The notes: generated by a model not told the origin, from the letters alone. A stretch of DNA of 64,000 nt from Myxococcus landrumus (GCF_017301635.1 NZ_CP071091.1:4476001-4540000); one strand, 5' to 3'. Numbered from the stretch's first letter, positions 26,496 through 35,249 are shown. Numbers and translations are program-made.

Positions 26496-27935
26496 GTGTA
26501 CTTCTATCACTGCCAAAGCTGCGCCCAGGGCTGGTTCTCCTCCAGGCCCAGCAAGAGGTGTCCGTTCTGCGGAGAGAAGCGGAGCTTCGTCTCTGGGGAA
26601 ACCCCTGACACCGTCCCCGAGCTCAGCCGCAACATCTGCAAGACGTGTCAGGGCAAGACCGAGTGCCTTCTGGGAATGAGCCTGACGTACTGCAGCGTCT
26701 GTGGAGGGGACTACGAGGAGGAGGAGGAGTCCATGGACACCTCCGACACTCCGACCCCTGTCCTCACCCGCTCCTTCCAGAAGTTCAAGCCGCCCACGAG
26801 AGTCACCCCCTCGAGCTCCACCGTCTCCATCGGCGGCCCGAAGAAGGTCCAGCCCTCCCGACAGCAGCGCATCGAGCGCCAGACGACCTACACCGCCTAT
26901 CAATGCCTCAGCGTCACCTGCGGCCTCTACTGGGCCTCGGATGACAAGCACCCCAGTTGCCGCTGTCCCTACTGTGGCGGGACGCTCCTGGAGAGGGTCC
27001 TGGCCAAACAGAAGGTCGGGGGAATGCCCGAGCAGGCCTGCAAGGTCTGCAACTGCCTGATTCGCTACGACGCCGAGAACGCGAAGGTCAAGTTCTGCCC
27101 CTACGACTACTGCGGTCAGGTGGACAGCGATGATGAGGAGCAGGACAGCCTGACGACCAACGCCCACGAGGTCGTCGCCGCCCTCCTGCTGACGGTCCGG
27201 GCCCGGAAGAGCAAGTACCTCGTCAACGAGCACCTCCTGTCGGAGTCACGCATCGACTTCCGGGAGGCCTTCAAGCAGTCGATGCCCAGCCACAAGGACA
27301 GCAGTGGCTGCTGGATGCATCGCCGTCATGTCATCCCCCAGCACCTGCTGCGCGAGGCCTGGAACGAGGCGGTCATCCGGAACAAACCCGGCAAGAAGGC
27401 CCTGGTGGCGCTGGCCTCGTGCCTGGGGTTGTCCGGCGACTACAAGAACGAGCAAGCCCTCGCCTCGGGCATCCTCTACACAATCAACGAGAACCCGAAC
27501 AATCTCTTCCTCGCGGAGGGCACCCCCAACTCGGCCATCGGCGCGCTGGCCCATCTGCTCCGAGACCTCGCCGCCAAGTACAGCAAGCTGGCCCCCTTGA
27601 AGTCGAACCTGGCGGGGCTCATCGAGGAGTTCTCCCAGGTCCGCTCTCCGCCCAAGTGGGGGGCGGCCGTGGGGAAGATGGTCAAGAACATCATCCTGAC
27701 CTACCTGCCGCTGCTCCAGGACGCGAAGACACTCCCGGAGGCCATCAACCTGGTGGAGGACCTCGCGGACACGGCGAACCTGGACCTCGACACCACGGCC
27801 CAGGGGCTCGGAAGACAGAACGGCAAGGCCATCGCGCTCTACCAGAAGTTCCAGCAGTGGGTGCTGACCAAGGGGAGCTGGGACGCCTTCATCGCGCTCA
27901 TCGAGGAGTTCATGGGCACGAACATGGTCACCTGA
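26496..27935 (+). CDS. Zinc-ribbon protein with possible HNH/Endo VII-like nuclease domain
   Basis: A 479-residue cytoplasmic protein with GTG start after GAGAGGG. The N-terminal ~210 residues hold at least six Cys-pair knuckles (CQSC, CPFC, CKTC, CSVC, CPYC, CKVC and a final CPYDYC) forming several zinc ribbons, separated by an acidic and Ser/Thr-rich linker. Around residue 270, GCWMHRRHVIPQHLL followed by ENPNNLFLAEGTPNSAIG resembles the His-Ile-Pro and Asn-Asn-Leu motifs of HNH/Endo VII superfamily toxins. The last ~150 residues are helical. The nuclease idea rests only on these short motifs. It stands alone between the MazF-like and membrane protein genes. Confidence 0.7.
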   Translation: MYFYHCQSCAQGWFSSRPSKRCPFCGEKRSFVSGETPDTVPELSRNICKTCQGKTECLLGMSLTYCSVCGGDYEEEEESMDTSDTPTPVLTRSFQKFKPPTRVTPSSSTVSIGGPKKVQPSRQQRIERQTTYTAYQCLSVTCGLYWASDDKHPSCRCPYCGGTLLERVLAKQKVGGMPEQACKVCNCLIRYDAENAKVKFCPYDYCGQVDSDDEEQDSLTTNAHEVVAALLLTVRARKSKYLVNEHLLSESRIDFREAFKQSMPSHKDSSGCWMHRRHVIPQHLLREAWNEAVIRNKPGKKALVALASCLGLSGDYKNEQALASGILYTINENPNNLFLAEGTPNSAIGALAHLLRDLAAKYSKLAPLKSNLAGLIEEFSQVRSPPKWGAAVGKMVKNIILTYLPLLQDAKTLPEAINLVEDLADTANLDLDTTAQGLGRQNGKAIALYQKFQQWVLTKGSWDAFIALIEEFMGTNMVT

Positions 27936-28043
27936 CCTTGCCCTTCGCGCGCCGGCTTCGGGAGCGGTCACCGGTCCACCGGGAGCATGCTAGAAGCCAG
28001 CCTCCCGGGCACCCGCCCTCCCGCACCGAGACAGGAGCGCGCG

Positions 28044-29408
28044 TTGAAGCAGTCATCATCGAGAGGACCTCGCTGGAGTCTCGCGCTGGTCTTCGTGGTC
28101 GTCACCGTCGTCTACGAGTGCTGTCCCATCAAGGGTGTCGGGGACCTGTTCTGGAGCCTGCCCACCGTCTTCAGCGTCATCCGCGAGGGGAACGCGGACC
28201 TGAACGAGTACCAGGACGCCTTCCACTACTACCCGGGCGCGGTGGAGGTCGTCGACGGGAAGTACCGCAACTTCTTCCCCGTGGGCTCCGCGCTGCTCGC
28301 GCTGGGGCCCATCTGGGCCTTCAACGGCGGGGTGAACCTGGTCGCGCCCGTGGCGGAGCACATCCCCAAGCTCAACAAGGGGGTCGCCAACTGGAAGAAG
28401 AACTTCGCGCGCGTGGGCAACATCGACGCGTCGTTCTTCTTCACCACGGAGATGGTGCTCGCCTCGCTGTTCATGGGGCTGGCGGCGGTGTTCATCCAGC
28501 TCATGGCGTCGGAGCTGTTGCCCTGGCGGTGGGCGCTGGTGGTGACGGGCGTCTTCGCCTTCTGCAGCTCCGTCTGGTCCACGGCGACGCGGGACCTGGG
28601 ACAGCATGGGCCGTCCGTGCTGATGCTCTCCATCGCGCTGTGGCTGCTGGTCCGGGCCCGGCGTGTTCCCTCCAGCGCGGCCTGGGCCGGGCTCTTCGTG
28701 GGCCTGTCCTATGTGATGCGGCCGACGAACAGCCTCTCGGTGATACTGCTCTCCGTCCTGGTGGCGATTCGCTACCGCCGCTACTTCCTCCCGTACTGCG
28801 GCATGGGCCTGCTCGTGGCGGCCGCCTTCTTCGCCTACAACTGGAGCGTCTACTCGGCCATCCTCCCGCCCTACTTCCAGGCTGGACGCATCGCGCCCCA
28901 GAGCGGAGCGCTGATGGCGGAGGCGCTCGCGGGCAACCTGGTCAGCCCCGCGCGCGGCCTGTTCATCTACTCCCCCATCTTCCTGCTCTCCCTCTACGGG
29001 CTCTTCCTGGAGCTGCGTGACAAGAGCCATCGGGTGGAGGCCAGCGTGTTCGGCCTCATCCTCGTGCTGCACTGGCTGACGGTCTCCAGCTTCCCCCACT
29101 GGTGGGCGGGGCACTCGTATGGGCCGCGCTACATGACGGACATGACGCCGTACCTCTGCTACTTCCTGGTGCCCGTCGTCGACCGGCTGCGGCTGCGGGC
29201 CTCGTCGCCCGCGCCCCTCTGGAGGCGGGGCTTCGTGCTGACCTTCGCGCTGCTGGCGGGGCTGAGCGTCTTCACCCACTTGAGGGGCGCCACGAGCTCC
29301 GCCGTCGTCAACTGGAACGGCTTGCCGCTGGATGTCGACACACACCCCTCCCGGCTGTGGGACTTTGGAGACATCTCGTTCCTCCGGGGTCTGTCCAAGC
29401 AGCCCTAG
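28044..29408 (+). CDS. Multi-spanning membrane protein, possible GT-C-type glycosyltransferase
   Basis: A 454-residue inner-membrane protein with about ten hydrophobic segments. After the first helix there is a large exported loop with DLFWSLPTVFSVIREGNADL, and later motifs such as FPHWWAGHSYGPRYMTDMTP. The general plan (acidic first loop, many helices) recalls lipid-linked GT-C glycosyltransferases, but I see no firm DxD signature. TTG 28044 is preferred over ATG 27987 because AGGAG lies 6 bases ahead of it, whereas the ATG has no well-placed ribosome site. The neighbours are unrelated and a function cannot be assigned. Confidence 0.7.
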   Translation: MKQSSSRGPRWSLALVFVVVTVVYECCPIKGVGDLFWSLPTVFSVIREGNADLNEYQDAFHYYPGAVEVVDGKYRNFFPVGSALLALGPIWAFNGGVNLVAPVAEHIPKLNKGVANWKKNFARVGNIDASFFFTTEMVLASLFMGLAAVFIQLMASELLPWRWALVVTGVFAFCSSVWSTATRDLGQHGPSVLMLSIALWLLVRARRVPSSAAWAGLFVGLSYVMRPTNSLSVILLSVLVAIRYRRYFLPYCGMGLLVAAAFFAYNWSVYSAILPPYFQAGRIAPQSGALMAEALAGNLVSPARGLFIYSPIFLLSLYGLFLELRDKSHRVEASVFGLILVLHWLTVSSFPHWWAGHSYGPRYMTDMTPYLCYFLVPVVDRLRLRASSPAPLWRRGFVLTFALLAGLSVFTHLRGATSSAVVNWNGLPLDVDTHPSRLWDFGDISFLRGLSKQP

Positions 29409-29485
29409 CCAGAACCAAGACATCTGGCCTGATGTCTGCACTCGAAACGCGGCGCAGCACCACCGCGGGACTTCGAGGGGGACAC

Positions 29486-30037
29486 ATGAGCGACGCCAGA
29501 ATCACGCTGTACCGGGACACCCAGTTCGGGGGACGCGCCGTCGCGATGGGGCCCTGTGGAACCTCGCATCTGGGGCGGGACGAGGGGTTCAATGACCAGG
29601 CGTCCTCCATCATCGTCCAGCGTGGCATCTGGCTTGTCTACAACGACACGGACTACAGCGGCCCGGTCCATGTCCTGACGCCGGGGGAGTACCCCAACCC
29701 TGGCGCCTGGCGCGGCCAGGGGAATGCCATCTCCTCGTTGCGTCCGCTGCCGGGAGTGAAAGGGGACGGCATGCTCATCCTCTTCAAGAACGGCTCCTAC
29801 GGGGGGCGCATGGTGCCCATCACGGGCCCGACCGCGGACCTGAAGTCCATCGACTTCAACAACGCGGCGTCCTCCGTCATCGTGCTGGGTCGCTCGTGGC
29901 TGCTGCACAGGGACGCGAACTTCCGGGGCACGACCTGGCCTGTTTCCAGCTCTGGCGGCCCGGACCAGAACGGCTACTACCCCAGCGCCTCCGGCTTCTT
30001 CGACAACGACGCCATCTCGTCGCTCAAGCCCCAGTAG
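29486..30037 (+). CDS. Beta/gamma-crystallin protein with four Greek-key motifs (Protein S-like)
   Basis: A 183-residue protein built of four repeats. Each begins with an aromatic/Asp strand (ITLYRDTQFGGRAV, LVYNDTDYSGPVHV, LILFKNGSYGGRMV, LLHRDANFRGTTWP) and ends with the Ca-binding type N/D-N/D-x-x-S-S motif (NDQASS, GNAISS, NNAASS, NDAISS). This is the domain plan of M. xanthus Protein S, a spore-coat protein. There is no signal peptide, which also fits Protein S. ATG 29486 follows GAGGGGG. The third repeat lies beside the loop ITGPTADLKSIDFNNAASS. A role in spore or cell-surface stabilisation is inferred from the family. Confidence 0.88.
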   Translation: MSDARITLYRDTQFGGRAVAMGPCGTSHLGRDEGFNDQASSIIVQRGIWLVYNDTDYSGPVHVLTPGEYPNPGAWRGQGNAISSLRPLPGVKGDGMLILFKNGSYGGRMVPITGPTADLKSIDFNNAASSVIVLGRSWLLHRDANFRGTTWPVSSSGGPDQNGYYPSASGFFDNDAISSLKPQ

Positions 30038-30099
30038 CATCGCGCGCCTCGACTCGGGACGGGCGACGTGCTCCCGTCCCGGGGACAAGGAGTCGCCTG

Positions 30100-30516
30100 A
30101 TGACGTGGTGGATGTATGCCCTGGCCTCCGCGGTCTTCGCCGCGCTGACGGCCATTCTCGCCAAGGTGGGTGTGGAGGGGGTTCCCTCCACGCTCGCCAC
30201 GGCGTTGCGCACCGGGGTGGTGCTCGTCTTCGCGTGGAGCATCGCCCTGGCGCGAGGAGAAGGCGCGGCGCTCACGAGCTTGAGCCGGCGCACGTGGCTT
30301 TTCCTGGCGCTCTCGGGTGTGGCCACGGGCCTGTCATGGCTCGCCTACTTCCGAGCGCTCCAGCTCGCGCCGGCCTCGCGGGTGGCGCCCATCGACAAGC
30401 TGAGCCTGGCGCTCACGCTCCTGCTGGCCTGGGCGCTCCTGGGTGAGCCCATGACGTGGAAGCTCGTGCTGGGCGTGGCGCTCATGGTCTGCGGCGCGCT
30501 CCTGACCCTGGCCTGA
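30100..30516 (+). CDS. EamA-type transporter, half-size (single-domain)
   Basis: A 138-residue membrane protein with five predicted helices (first MYALASAVFAALTAILAKVG, last LGVALMVCGALLTLA). It equals one EamA repeat of the drug/metabolite transporter superfamily, so it would act as a dimer. The ALSGVATGLSWLAYFRALQL and VAPIDKLSLALTLLLAWALL segments are typical. ATG 30100 follows AAGGAG. Substrate unknown. Confidence 0.88.
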   Translation: MTWWMYALASAVFAALTAILAKVGVEGVPSTLATALRTGVVLVFAWSIALARGEGAALTSLSRRTWLFLALSGVATGLSWLAYFRALQLAPASRVAPIDKLSLALTLLLAWALLGEPMTWKLVLGVALMVCGALLTLA

Positions 30517-30599
30517 GGGGCGCCGTCTCACGCTCCCAGCCCCCGCGTGATATAGAGACGGGGCTCATTGGGGTGAGCAAGAGGGGTGACGAAAAGAGA

Positions 30600-31805
30600 A
30601 TGTCAGAGCGGCATATCGAGATGTTCTGGCGCTGTTCCAGTTGCAACCACCGCAACCTCGGCCGGCACCAGGTGTGCCAGCAGTGCAAGAACGCCAAGGA
30701 CGGCAGCGAAGAGTACGAGATGCCGGAGGACCCGGCCTCGGCGGTCTCAGTGACCGACGAAGCGCTCCTTCGGATGGCCACCGCGGGCCCGAACTGGCGA
30801 TGTGCCTATTGCGAGAGCGACCAGCGGGCCTTTGACGGCGGCTGCAAGAACTGCGGAGCCGCATCGCCTGGCCCCACGGAGGAGCCGCCGCAGCCGGCGC
30901 CCGCTCCTCCGCCGGAGGTGCCCAAGCGCAAACGTCTGCCTTGGTATGTGTGGGCCCTCATCATCGGTGTCCTCGCCTGCTGCCCGTGCTTCGTCTGTTC
31001 TTCCGGGGCGCTGAAGGAGAAGCCACAGGCGCTCCAGGTCAAGGCCGTGACGTGGGAGCACACGGTGAGCGTGGAGCGCTACCGGCTGACCGGCAAGGAA
31101 GGCTTCGCCGAGGACCGGCCAGACGGGGCGCTCCAGGTGAAGACCCTGGGCAATCGCCACCACCACGACGAGAAGATCCTCACGGGCTACGAGACCGTCT
31201 ACTACACGGAGAAGCGGCAGGACGGGTACACCACCGAGTCCTACAAGGACAAGGAAGCCTGCGGCGAGGACTGCTCCCGGACGCCCAAGAAGTGCAAGGA
31301 GACCTGCACGAGCAACAAGAACGGCTTCGCCACGTGCAAGGAGACCTGCACGGGCGGCGAGGAGCGCTGCACCACGCGCTACTGCACCGTGAAGAAGACC
31401 CGCCAGGTGCCTCGCTACGTGGATGAGCGGCGCTCGCGCAAGGAGCCGCGCTACCGGAGCGAGCCGCGCGAGGCGCCCTGGTTCGCGTGGAAGGAGTGGA
31501 CGTGGAGCCATGACCGGGACGTGAAGGCTCGGGGGAACACGCTCGCGACGCACTGGCCTTCCGAGGCCGAGCTGAAGCCCGCCCAGGCGCTGCTGAACGG
31601 GGAGAAGGAGCGCGACACGCGCAATGGCGCGTACAGCGTGGTCTTCCAGGGCGCCGAAGCGAAGCCGGATGTCACGTACGCGCCGAAGAGTCTCGAGGAG
31701 TTCCAGCGCTTCGGTATCGGCAGCACCCACAACGTCCAGGAGAAGGACGGCCAGGTCTCCATCGTCGTCGAGGAGAAACCGGCCGCCTCCGCTCCCGCGA
31801 AGTAG
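30600..31805 (+). CDS. Membrane-anchored zinc-ribbon protein with Cys-rich external part
   Basis: A 401-residue protein. The N-terminal cytoplasmic part has two zinc ribbons (CSSCNHRN with CQQC, and CAYC with CKNC). A Pro-rich linker leads to one membrane helix (LPWYVWALIIGVLACCPCFV). The exported part contains a cluster of about ten cysteines (CGEDC, KKCKETC, TCKETC, ERCTTRYC) near residues 220-265, followed by an Arg/Glu-rich and a beta-rich tail. I do not recognise the family as a whole. The layout suggests a sensor or scaffold spanning the inner membrane. Start ATG 30600 has only a weak purine-rich upstream site. A strong hairpin follows the stop. Confidence 0.75.
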   Translation: MSERHIEMFWRCSSCNHRNLGRHQVCQQCKNAKDGSEEYEMPEDPASAVSVTDEALLRMATAGPNWRCAYCESDQRAFDGGCKNCGAASPGPTEEPPQPAPAPPPEVPKRKRLPWYVWALIIGVLACCPCFVCSSGALKEKPQALQVKAVTWEHTVSVERYRLTGKEGFAEDRPDGALQVKTLGNRHHHDEKILTGYETVYYTEKRQDGYTTESYKDKEACGEDCSRTPKKCKETCTSNKNGFATCKETCTGGEERCTTRYCTVKKTRQVPRYVDERRSRKEPRYRSEPREAPWFAWKEWTWSHDRDVKARGNTLATHWPSEAELKPAQALLNGEKERDTRNGAYSVVFQGAEAKPDVTYAPKSLEEFQRFGIGSTHNVQEKDGQVSIVVEEKPAASAPAK

Positions 31806-31814
31806 TCCGGCCGT

Positions 31815-31843
31815 GAGCTGCCCGGAATCCCACCGGGCAGCTC
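31815..31843 (+). terminator. Terminator-like hairpin after the zinc-ribbon membrane protein
   Basis: GAGCTGCCCGG (31815-31825) pairs perfectly with CCGGGCAGCTC (31833-31843) with a 7-base loop, 9 bases after the stop, and the stem can extend with GGCC on both sides. It lies between convergent genes and could serve both directions. Confidence 0.65.
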
Positions 31844-31956
31844 GGCCCCGTGCTTGTTACGGCAGAAGCCACCGTCGGACACAGGCAGGCGTCGCAGCTC
31901 GCCGTGAGTGATTGGATGGCGGCCGCGCCCGCATGAGGCGCCAGCCGCCGGGCTCG

Positions 31957-32799
31957 CTACGGCAGAAGCCGCCGCCGGAAGAACGCCAGCACTTCGTCTC
32001 TCGCCGCCGAGGTGGGTGAGCCCGCCTCATCGACGAGGTGGACGGTCATCACGCTGTGCGGCGTCGGGATGAAGCGAAAGAAGTCATCGGGGCGCGAGGA
32101 CTTCGGCCCCGCCGCACTGTCGGGCAGGACGCGCCCGTGAAACCGCTCACCGAGCGACCGCTGATAAGCGGCGAAGCGCTCCGCCTTGCAGAAGGCGTCT
32201 CCCTCGAAGCGGTAGGCAAGCACCGACAGGTCTTCCTTCTCCAGCCGCTGCCTCACGAGCGCGAGCTCCTCCGTCGAGATGTTGACCGCCTCGGGCTCAT
32301 CCAGCGGCAGCGACGGCTGCGACAGCACCGGCGCCAGCACCGACTTCTCCAGCATCATCGACAGCGCGAAGTTGCCGGTGAGGCACATCCCGATGGCACC
32401 CACGCCCGGGCCGCCGCACTCCGCGTGGGCATGCGCCGCGAGCGCCCTCAACCACACGGTCACAGGGCTCGACCCGTTTCCGCCCATCGCCCGAAACTCC
32501 TTGCTGATGCAGAGCCGCTCGAAGACGGCCTTGCCCTCCTTCGCGGTGGGCACGGCACCATCTCGACCAAAGAGGCTCGGCATCCAGACGGTGAAACCAG
32601 CCTCCCTCACCCAGCGGGCGAAGCGCGCGACCCGAGGACTGATGCCCGGCATCTCCGCCATGACGATGACCGCGGGCCCGCTCCCCGACACGTAGACCTT
32701 CCGCGCCTCCCCCAACAACGTGACTTCGCGAGGCTGGAAGTCCTCGAGCGGGTCATCCTGCTCGACATCGCGCTGCGTCTTGGGTGCCTGGGTCATCAT
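31957..32799 (-). CDS. Dienelactone hydrolase family protein
   Basis: A 280-residue alpha/beta hydrolase. The nucleophile elbow is GAIGMCLTGNFAL, with Cys as in dienelactone hydrolase rather than Ser. The catalytic aspartate is probably in FEGDAFC and the histidine in IPTPHSVMTVH. The N-terminal half holds the PAVIVMAEMPGISPRVARFA oxyanion segment. The start ATG 32799 is preceded by AGGAGGA about 11 bases upstream; a second ATG follows at 32796. It is divergent from a GlxA-type regulator, which probably controls it. Substrate unknown. Confidence 0.85.
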   Translation of the reverse strand: MMTQAPKTQRDVEQDDPLEDFQPREVTLLGEARKVYVSGSGPAVIVMAEMPGISPRVARFARWVREAGFTVWMPSLFGRDGAVPTAKEGKAVFERLCISKEFRAMGGNGSSPVTVWLRALAAHAHAECGGPGVGAIGMCLTGNFALSMMLEKSVLAPVLSQPSLPLDEPEAVNISTEELALVRQRLEKEDLSVLAYRFEGDAFCKAERFAAYQRSLGERFHGRVLPDSAAGPKSSRPDDFFRFIPTPHSVMTVHLVDEAGSPTSAARDEVLAFFRRRLLP

Positions 32800-32854
32800 G
32801 CGTGCGGTGTTCCTCCTGCCCACCAACACAGCACCGACGCACCCGAAGTCGCCA

Positions 32855-32891
32855 GTGTCCGAAAAGACATCTTTCGGGCAGAATCGGACAC
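32855..32891 (+). promoter_or_regulatory. Inverted repeat between dienelactone hydrolase and regulator genes
   Basis: GTGTCCGA (32855-32862) and TCGGACAC (32884-32891) are perfect inverted arms separated by 21 bases, with a nested CGAAA/TTTCG pair inside. The element ends one base before the regulator ATG at 32893 and lies 56 bases from the hydrolase start. It is a likely operator for the adjacent AraC-type protein, by position and symmetry. Confidence 0.5.
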
Positions 32892-32892
32892 C

Positions 32893-33870
32893 ATGTCCTT
32901 CACCGTCATCGTCCTGGAAGGCGCCTTCGCGGCGAGCGTCGCGGCGACCCTCGACATGCTCCGGGCGGCGCGCACCCTCGGGGCCCGCTCGCTGCGCTAC
33001 CAGGTGTGCTCGGTCAACGGCGGCTTCGTGTCCCTCTCGTCGGGCGTGGGCGTGGAGACCTCGCGACTGCCGTCGAGGTCTCGCACGGACACCTCGACAT
33101 GGGTCATCCCGGGCCTGGGAACGAACCACGCGGCGGCCGTGAACGAGCGGCTCGCGCGGCCCGACGCCACGGCGCTGTCGAAGCTCATCGCCCGTCACGT
33201 CTGCCGAGGTGGCCGCGTCGCGGCCGCCTGCACCGCGGTCTTCCTGTTGCGACAGGCTGGAGTGCTGCCACGCCGAAGGGTCACCACCACGTGGTGGCTC
33301 GCGGGCCTGCTCTCCGAGCTGGAGTCCGAATGCGTCGTCGACGCGAACGCGATGGTGTGCGCGGACGGCCCCATCCTCACGGCGGGAGCCGCCTTCGCGC
33401 AGACCGACCTCATGCTGCACCTGCTCCGCGAGCACTGCGGCCCGCGCCTGGTGGATGCCCTCGCGCGCACGCTGCTCCTCGACGGCCGCCAGGCCCAGGC
33501 GAGGTTCATCGCCCCCGAGCTCCTCGCGAACGGAGACACGTTGATTGCCCGCATCGCCTCGGAGGTGGAGGCGCACTTCCCGAATCCGCCCAGCGTCGCC
33601 ACACTCGCCTCACGGATGGGCATGACGGAGCGGACCCTGTCGCGCCACGTGCGACGCGTGACGGGACAGAGCCCCCTGGCGCTCGTCCACAGCCTCAAGT
33701 CACGGCGCGCCCAGGCGCTGCTTCAATCCACGCACCTGAGCGTCGACGACGTCGCGGAGGCCGTGGGCTATCAGGACGCGAGCACCCTGCGCCGCCTCCT
33801 GAAGAAGCTGGGAGTCGCGCCTCCGCGGGCCCTGCGCTCGACTCAGATGCCCGTGCGCAGGCGCGCATAG
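32893..33870 (+). CDS. GlxA-family AraC-type transcriptional regulator
   Basis: A 325-residue regulator of the GATase1-like plus AraC type. The N-terminal ~190 residues form a DJ-1/PfpI-like sensor domain (VIVLEGAFAASVAATLDMLR at the start, HVCRGGRVAAACTAVFLLRQ for the elbow region). The C-terminal ~100 residues hold two helix-turn-helix motifs, VATLASRMGMTERTLSRHVR and LSVDDVAEAVGYQDASTLRR. It is divergent from the dienelactone hydrolase gene and probably controls it through the inverted repeat between them. Its 3' end overlaps the convergent acetyltransferase gene by 28 bases. Effector unknown. Confidence 0.9.
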   Translation: MSFTVIVLEGAFAASVAATLDMLRAARTLGARSLRYQVCSVNGGFVSLSSGVGVETSRLPSRSRTDTSTWVIPGLGTNHAAAVNERLARPDATALSKLIARHVCRGGRVAAACTAVFLLRQAGVLPRRRVTTTWWLAGLLSELESECVVDANAMVCADGPILTAGAAFAQTDLMLHLLREHCGPRLVDALARTLLLDGRQAQARFIAPELLANGDTLIARIASEVEAHFPNPPSVATLASRMGMTERTLSRHVRRVTGQSPLALVHSLKSRRAQALLQSTHLSVDDVAEAVGYQDASTLRRLLKKLGVAPPRALRSTQMPVRRRA

Positions 33871-34385
33871 AGCGCCTGGTCATGCACGACGCCGTCCTTC
33901 ACGGCGCTGCGCCGCATCAGCCCCTCCCGCTGGAAGCCCGCCTTCTCCAGCACGCGACAGGACGCGACGTTGTCCGCGAAGGGCAGCGCGAACAGCCGGA
34001 GGAAGTCGTACTGCTCGAAGGCCCAGTGACAGAAGCCCTTGAGCGACGAGGCGGCGATGCCTCGGCCCCACAAGGGCTGCCCCAGCCAGTAGCCCACCTC
34101 GGCCGAGCGGCGCTCGATGTCCGAACCCGGAATCAGCCCGATGGAGCCGACGGCCTCCCCCGCGACCTCGATGGCGAGGTTCGTCGGAGTCTGCTCTCCC
34201 CCCGCGTGGGAGACCCACCACGCCGCATCCGCGGGCGTATAGGGGTGGGGAAACCGGTCGCGCAGGTTGAGCCAGACAGCGCGGTTGTTCGCATGCTGGA
34301 CCAACGACTCCTCGTCCCCCTTCCGCCAGGGACGCAGGACACACGGACCACACTCGATTCGCAGGGACGAGGCCATCCGCCCCAT
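33843..34385 (-). CDS. GNAT acetyltransferase, RimJ/RimL type
   Basis: A 180-residue N-acetyltransferase. The first half has VLRPWRKGDEESLVQHANNR and FPHPYTPADAAWWV, typical of the RimJ/RimL branch. The acetyl-CoA binding loop is GYWLGQPLWGRGIAASSLKG, and NVASCRVLEKAGFQREG completes the fold. It may acetylate a protein N-terminus or a small molecule. The start ATG 34385 is uncertain; a second ATG at 34376 is equally possible because no strong ribosome site is seen. It lies 14 bases downstream of the SDR gene on the same strand, so the two may be co-transcribed. Confidence 0.85.
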   Translation of the reverse strand: MGRMASSLRIECGPCVLRPWRKGDEESLVQHANNRAVWLNLRDRFPHPYTPADAAWWVSHAGGEQTPTNLAIEVAGEAVGSIGLIPGSDIERRSAEVGYWLGQPLWGRGIAASSLKGFCHWAFEQYDFLRLFALPFADNVASCRVLEKAGFQREGLMRRSAVKDGVVHDQALYARLRTGI

Positions 34386-34399
34386 CTTCGCACGGAGCC

Positions 34400-35173
34400 C
34401 TACTTCGTGGTGTAGCCCCCGTTGACCAGGAGGGTCTGCCCCGTCATCCACCATCCCTCCGAAACGAGGAAGCGGATGAACGGGACGATGTCCGCGATGT
34501 CCGTGAGGCCCGTCTTGGTGAACTTGGAGAGCGCCGCCGCCGTCTTGTGGTACGCGACCGCCTCCGCGCCTTCCGCCGGGTAGAAGAACGGCGTGTCCAT
34601 GGGGCCTGGGCCAATGGCCGTCACGGAGATGCCGCGCTCGCCCAGCTCCTTGGAGGCCGCGCGCGTGAAGTGCTCCACCGGCGCCTTCATGCCCGCGTAG
34701 GAGGCATAGAAGGGCGTGAAGGCCCCCAGCAACGACGTCACCAGGGTACAAATCTTCCCGTGGTCATTGACGTGACGCCCCGCCTCCTTGAGGAAGAAGA
34801 AGGCGGCCTTCGCGTTCACCGCGCTCATCTCGTCGAACTCGGCCTCGGTCGTCTCCGCCAGCGGCTTCTTCAACACCTTGCCCACCGTGTTGATGGCGAT
34901 GTCGGGCCGGCCCACGGCGGCGACCGCGTCCTTGAACAACTTCTCCACCGCGCCCGCGGTGCGCAGGTCCGCCTGGAGCGCGAGGGCCTTGGCGCCGGCG
35001 GCGGACACCGCGGCGACCGTCTCATCCGCGTCCTTCTTCGTCTTGGCGCTGTTGTAGTGAATCACCACTGACTTCGCGCCTTGCGCCGCGAGGTCGCGAG
35101 CCAGCAGGCCGCCCAGGTTCTTCGCGCCTCCCGCGATGAGGACCGTCTTGCCCCGGATGCCGTGGTCAGCCAT
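34400..35173 (-). CDS. Short-chain dehydrogenase/reductase
   Basis: A 257-residue classical SDR. The cofactor loop is TVLIAGGAKNLGGLLARDLA, with the conserved NTVGK segment after strand 4. The catalytic serine lies in LVTSLLGAF and the YxxxK pair in YASYAGMK. An Arg/Lys-poor second strand (VVIHYNSAKTKK) suggests NADP preference, which is uncertain. The C-terminal GWWMTGQTLLVNGGYTTK is typical of reductases of the FabG-like group. It probably forms a short operon with the acetyltransferase gene downstream. Confidence 0.9.
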   Translation of the reverse strand: MADHGIRGKTVLIAGGAKNLGGLLARDLAAQGAKSVVIHYNSAKTKKDADETVAAVSAAGAKALALQADLRTAGAVEKLFKDAVAAVGRPDIAINTVGKVLKKPLAETTEAEFDEMSAVNAKAAFFFLKEAGRHVNDHGKICTLVTSLLGAFTPFYASYAGMKAPVEHFTRAASKELGERGISVTAIGPGPMDTPFFYPAEGAEAVAYHKTAAALSKFTKTGLTDIADIVPFIRFLVSEGWWMTGQTLLVNGGYTTK

Positions 35174-35249
35174 GGCTCTGTCCTTTCGGTGAGTTCTCCT
35201 CGCCGTTTAGGGGGCGCCGCGCTGAATTGAAATCAGGCCCCCCCGACAT

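Noticed and set aside
31853..31982. Short repeat ACGGCAGAAGCC at two places near the end of the dienelactone hydrolase gene
   Set aside because: Only about 17 bases match; one copy is coding and the other not. Too short to call a duplication.
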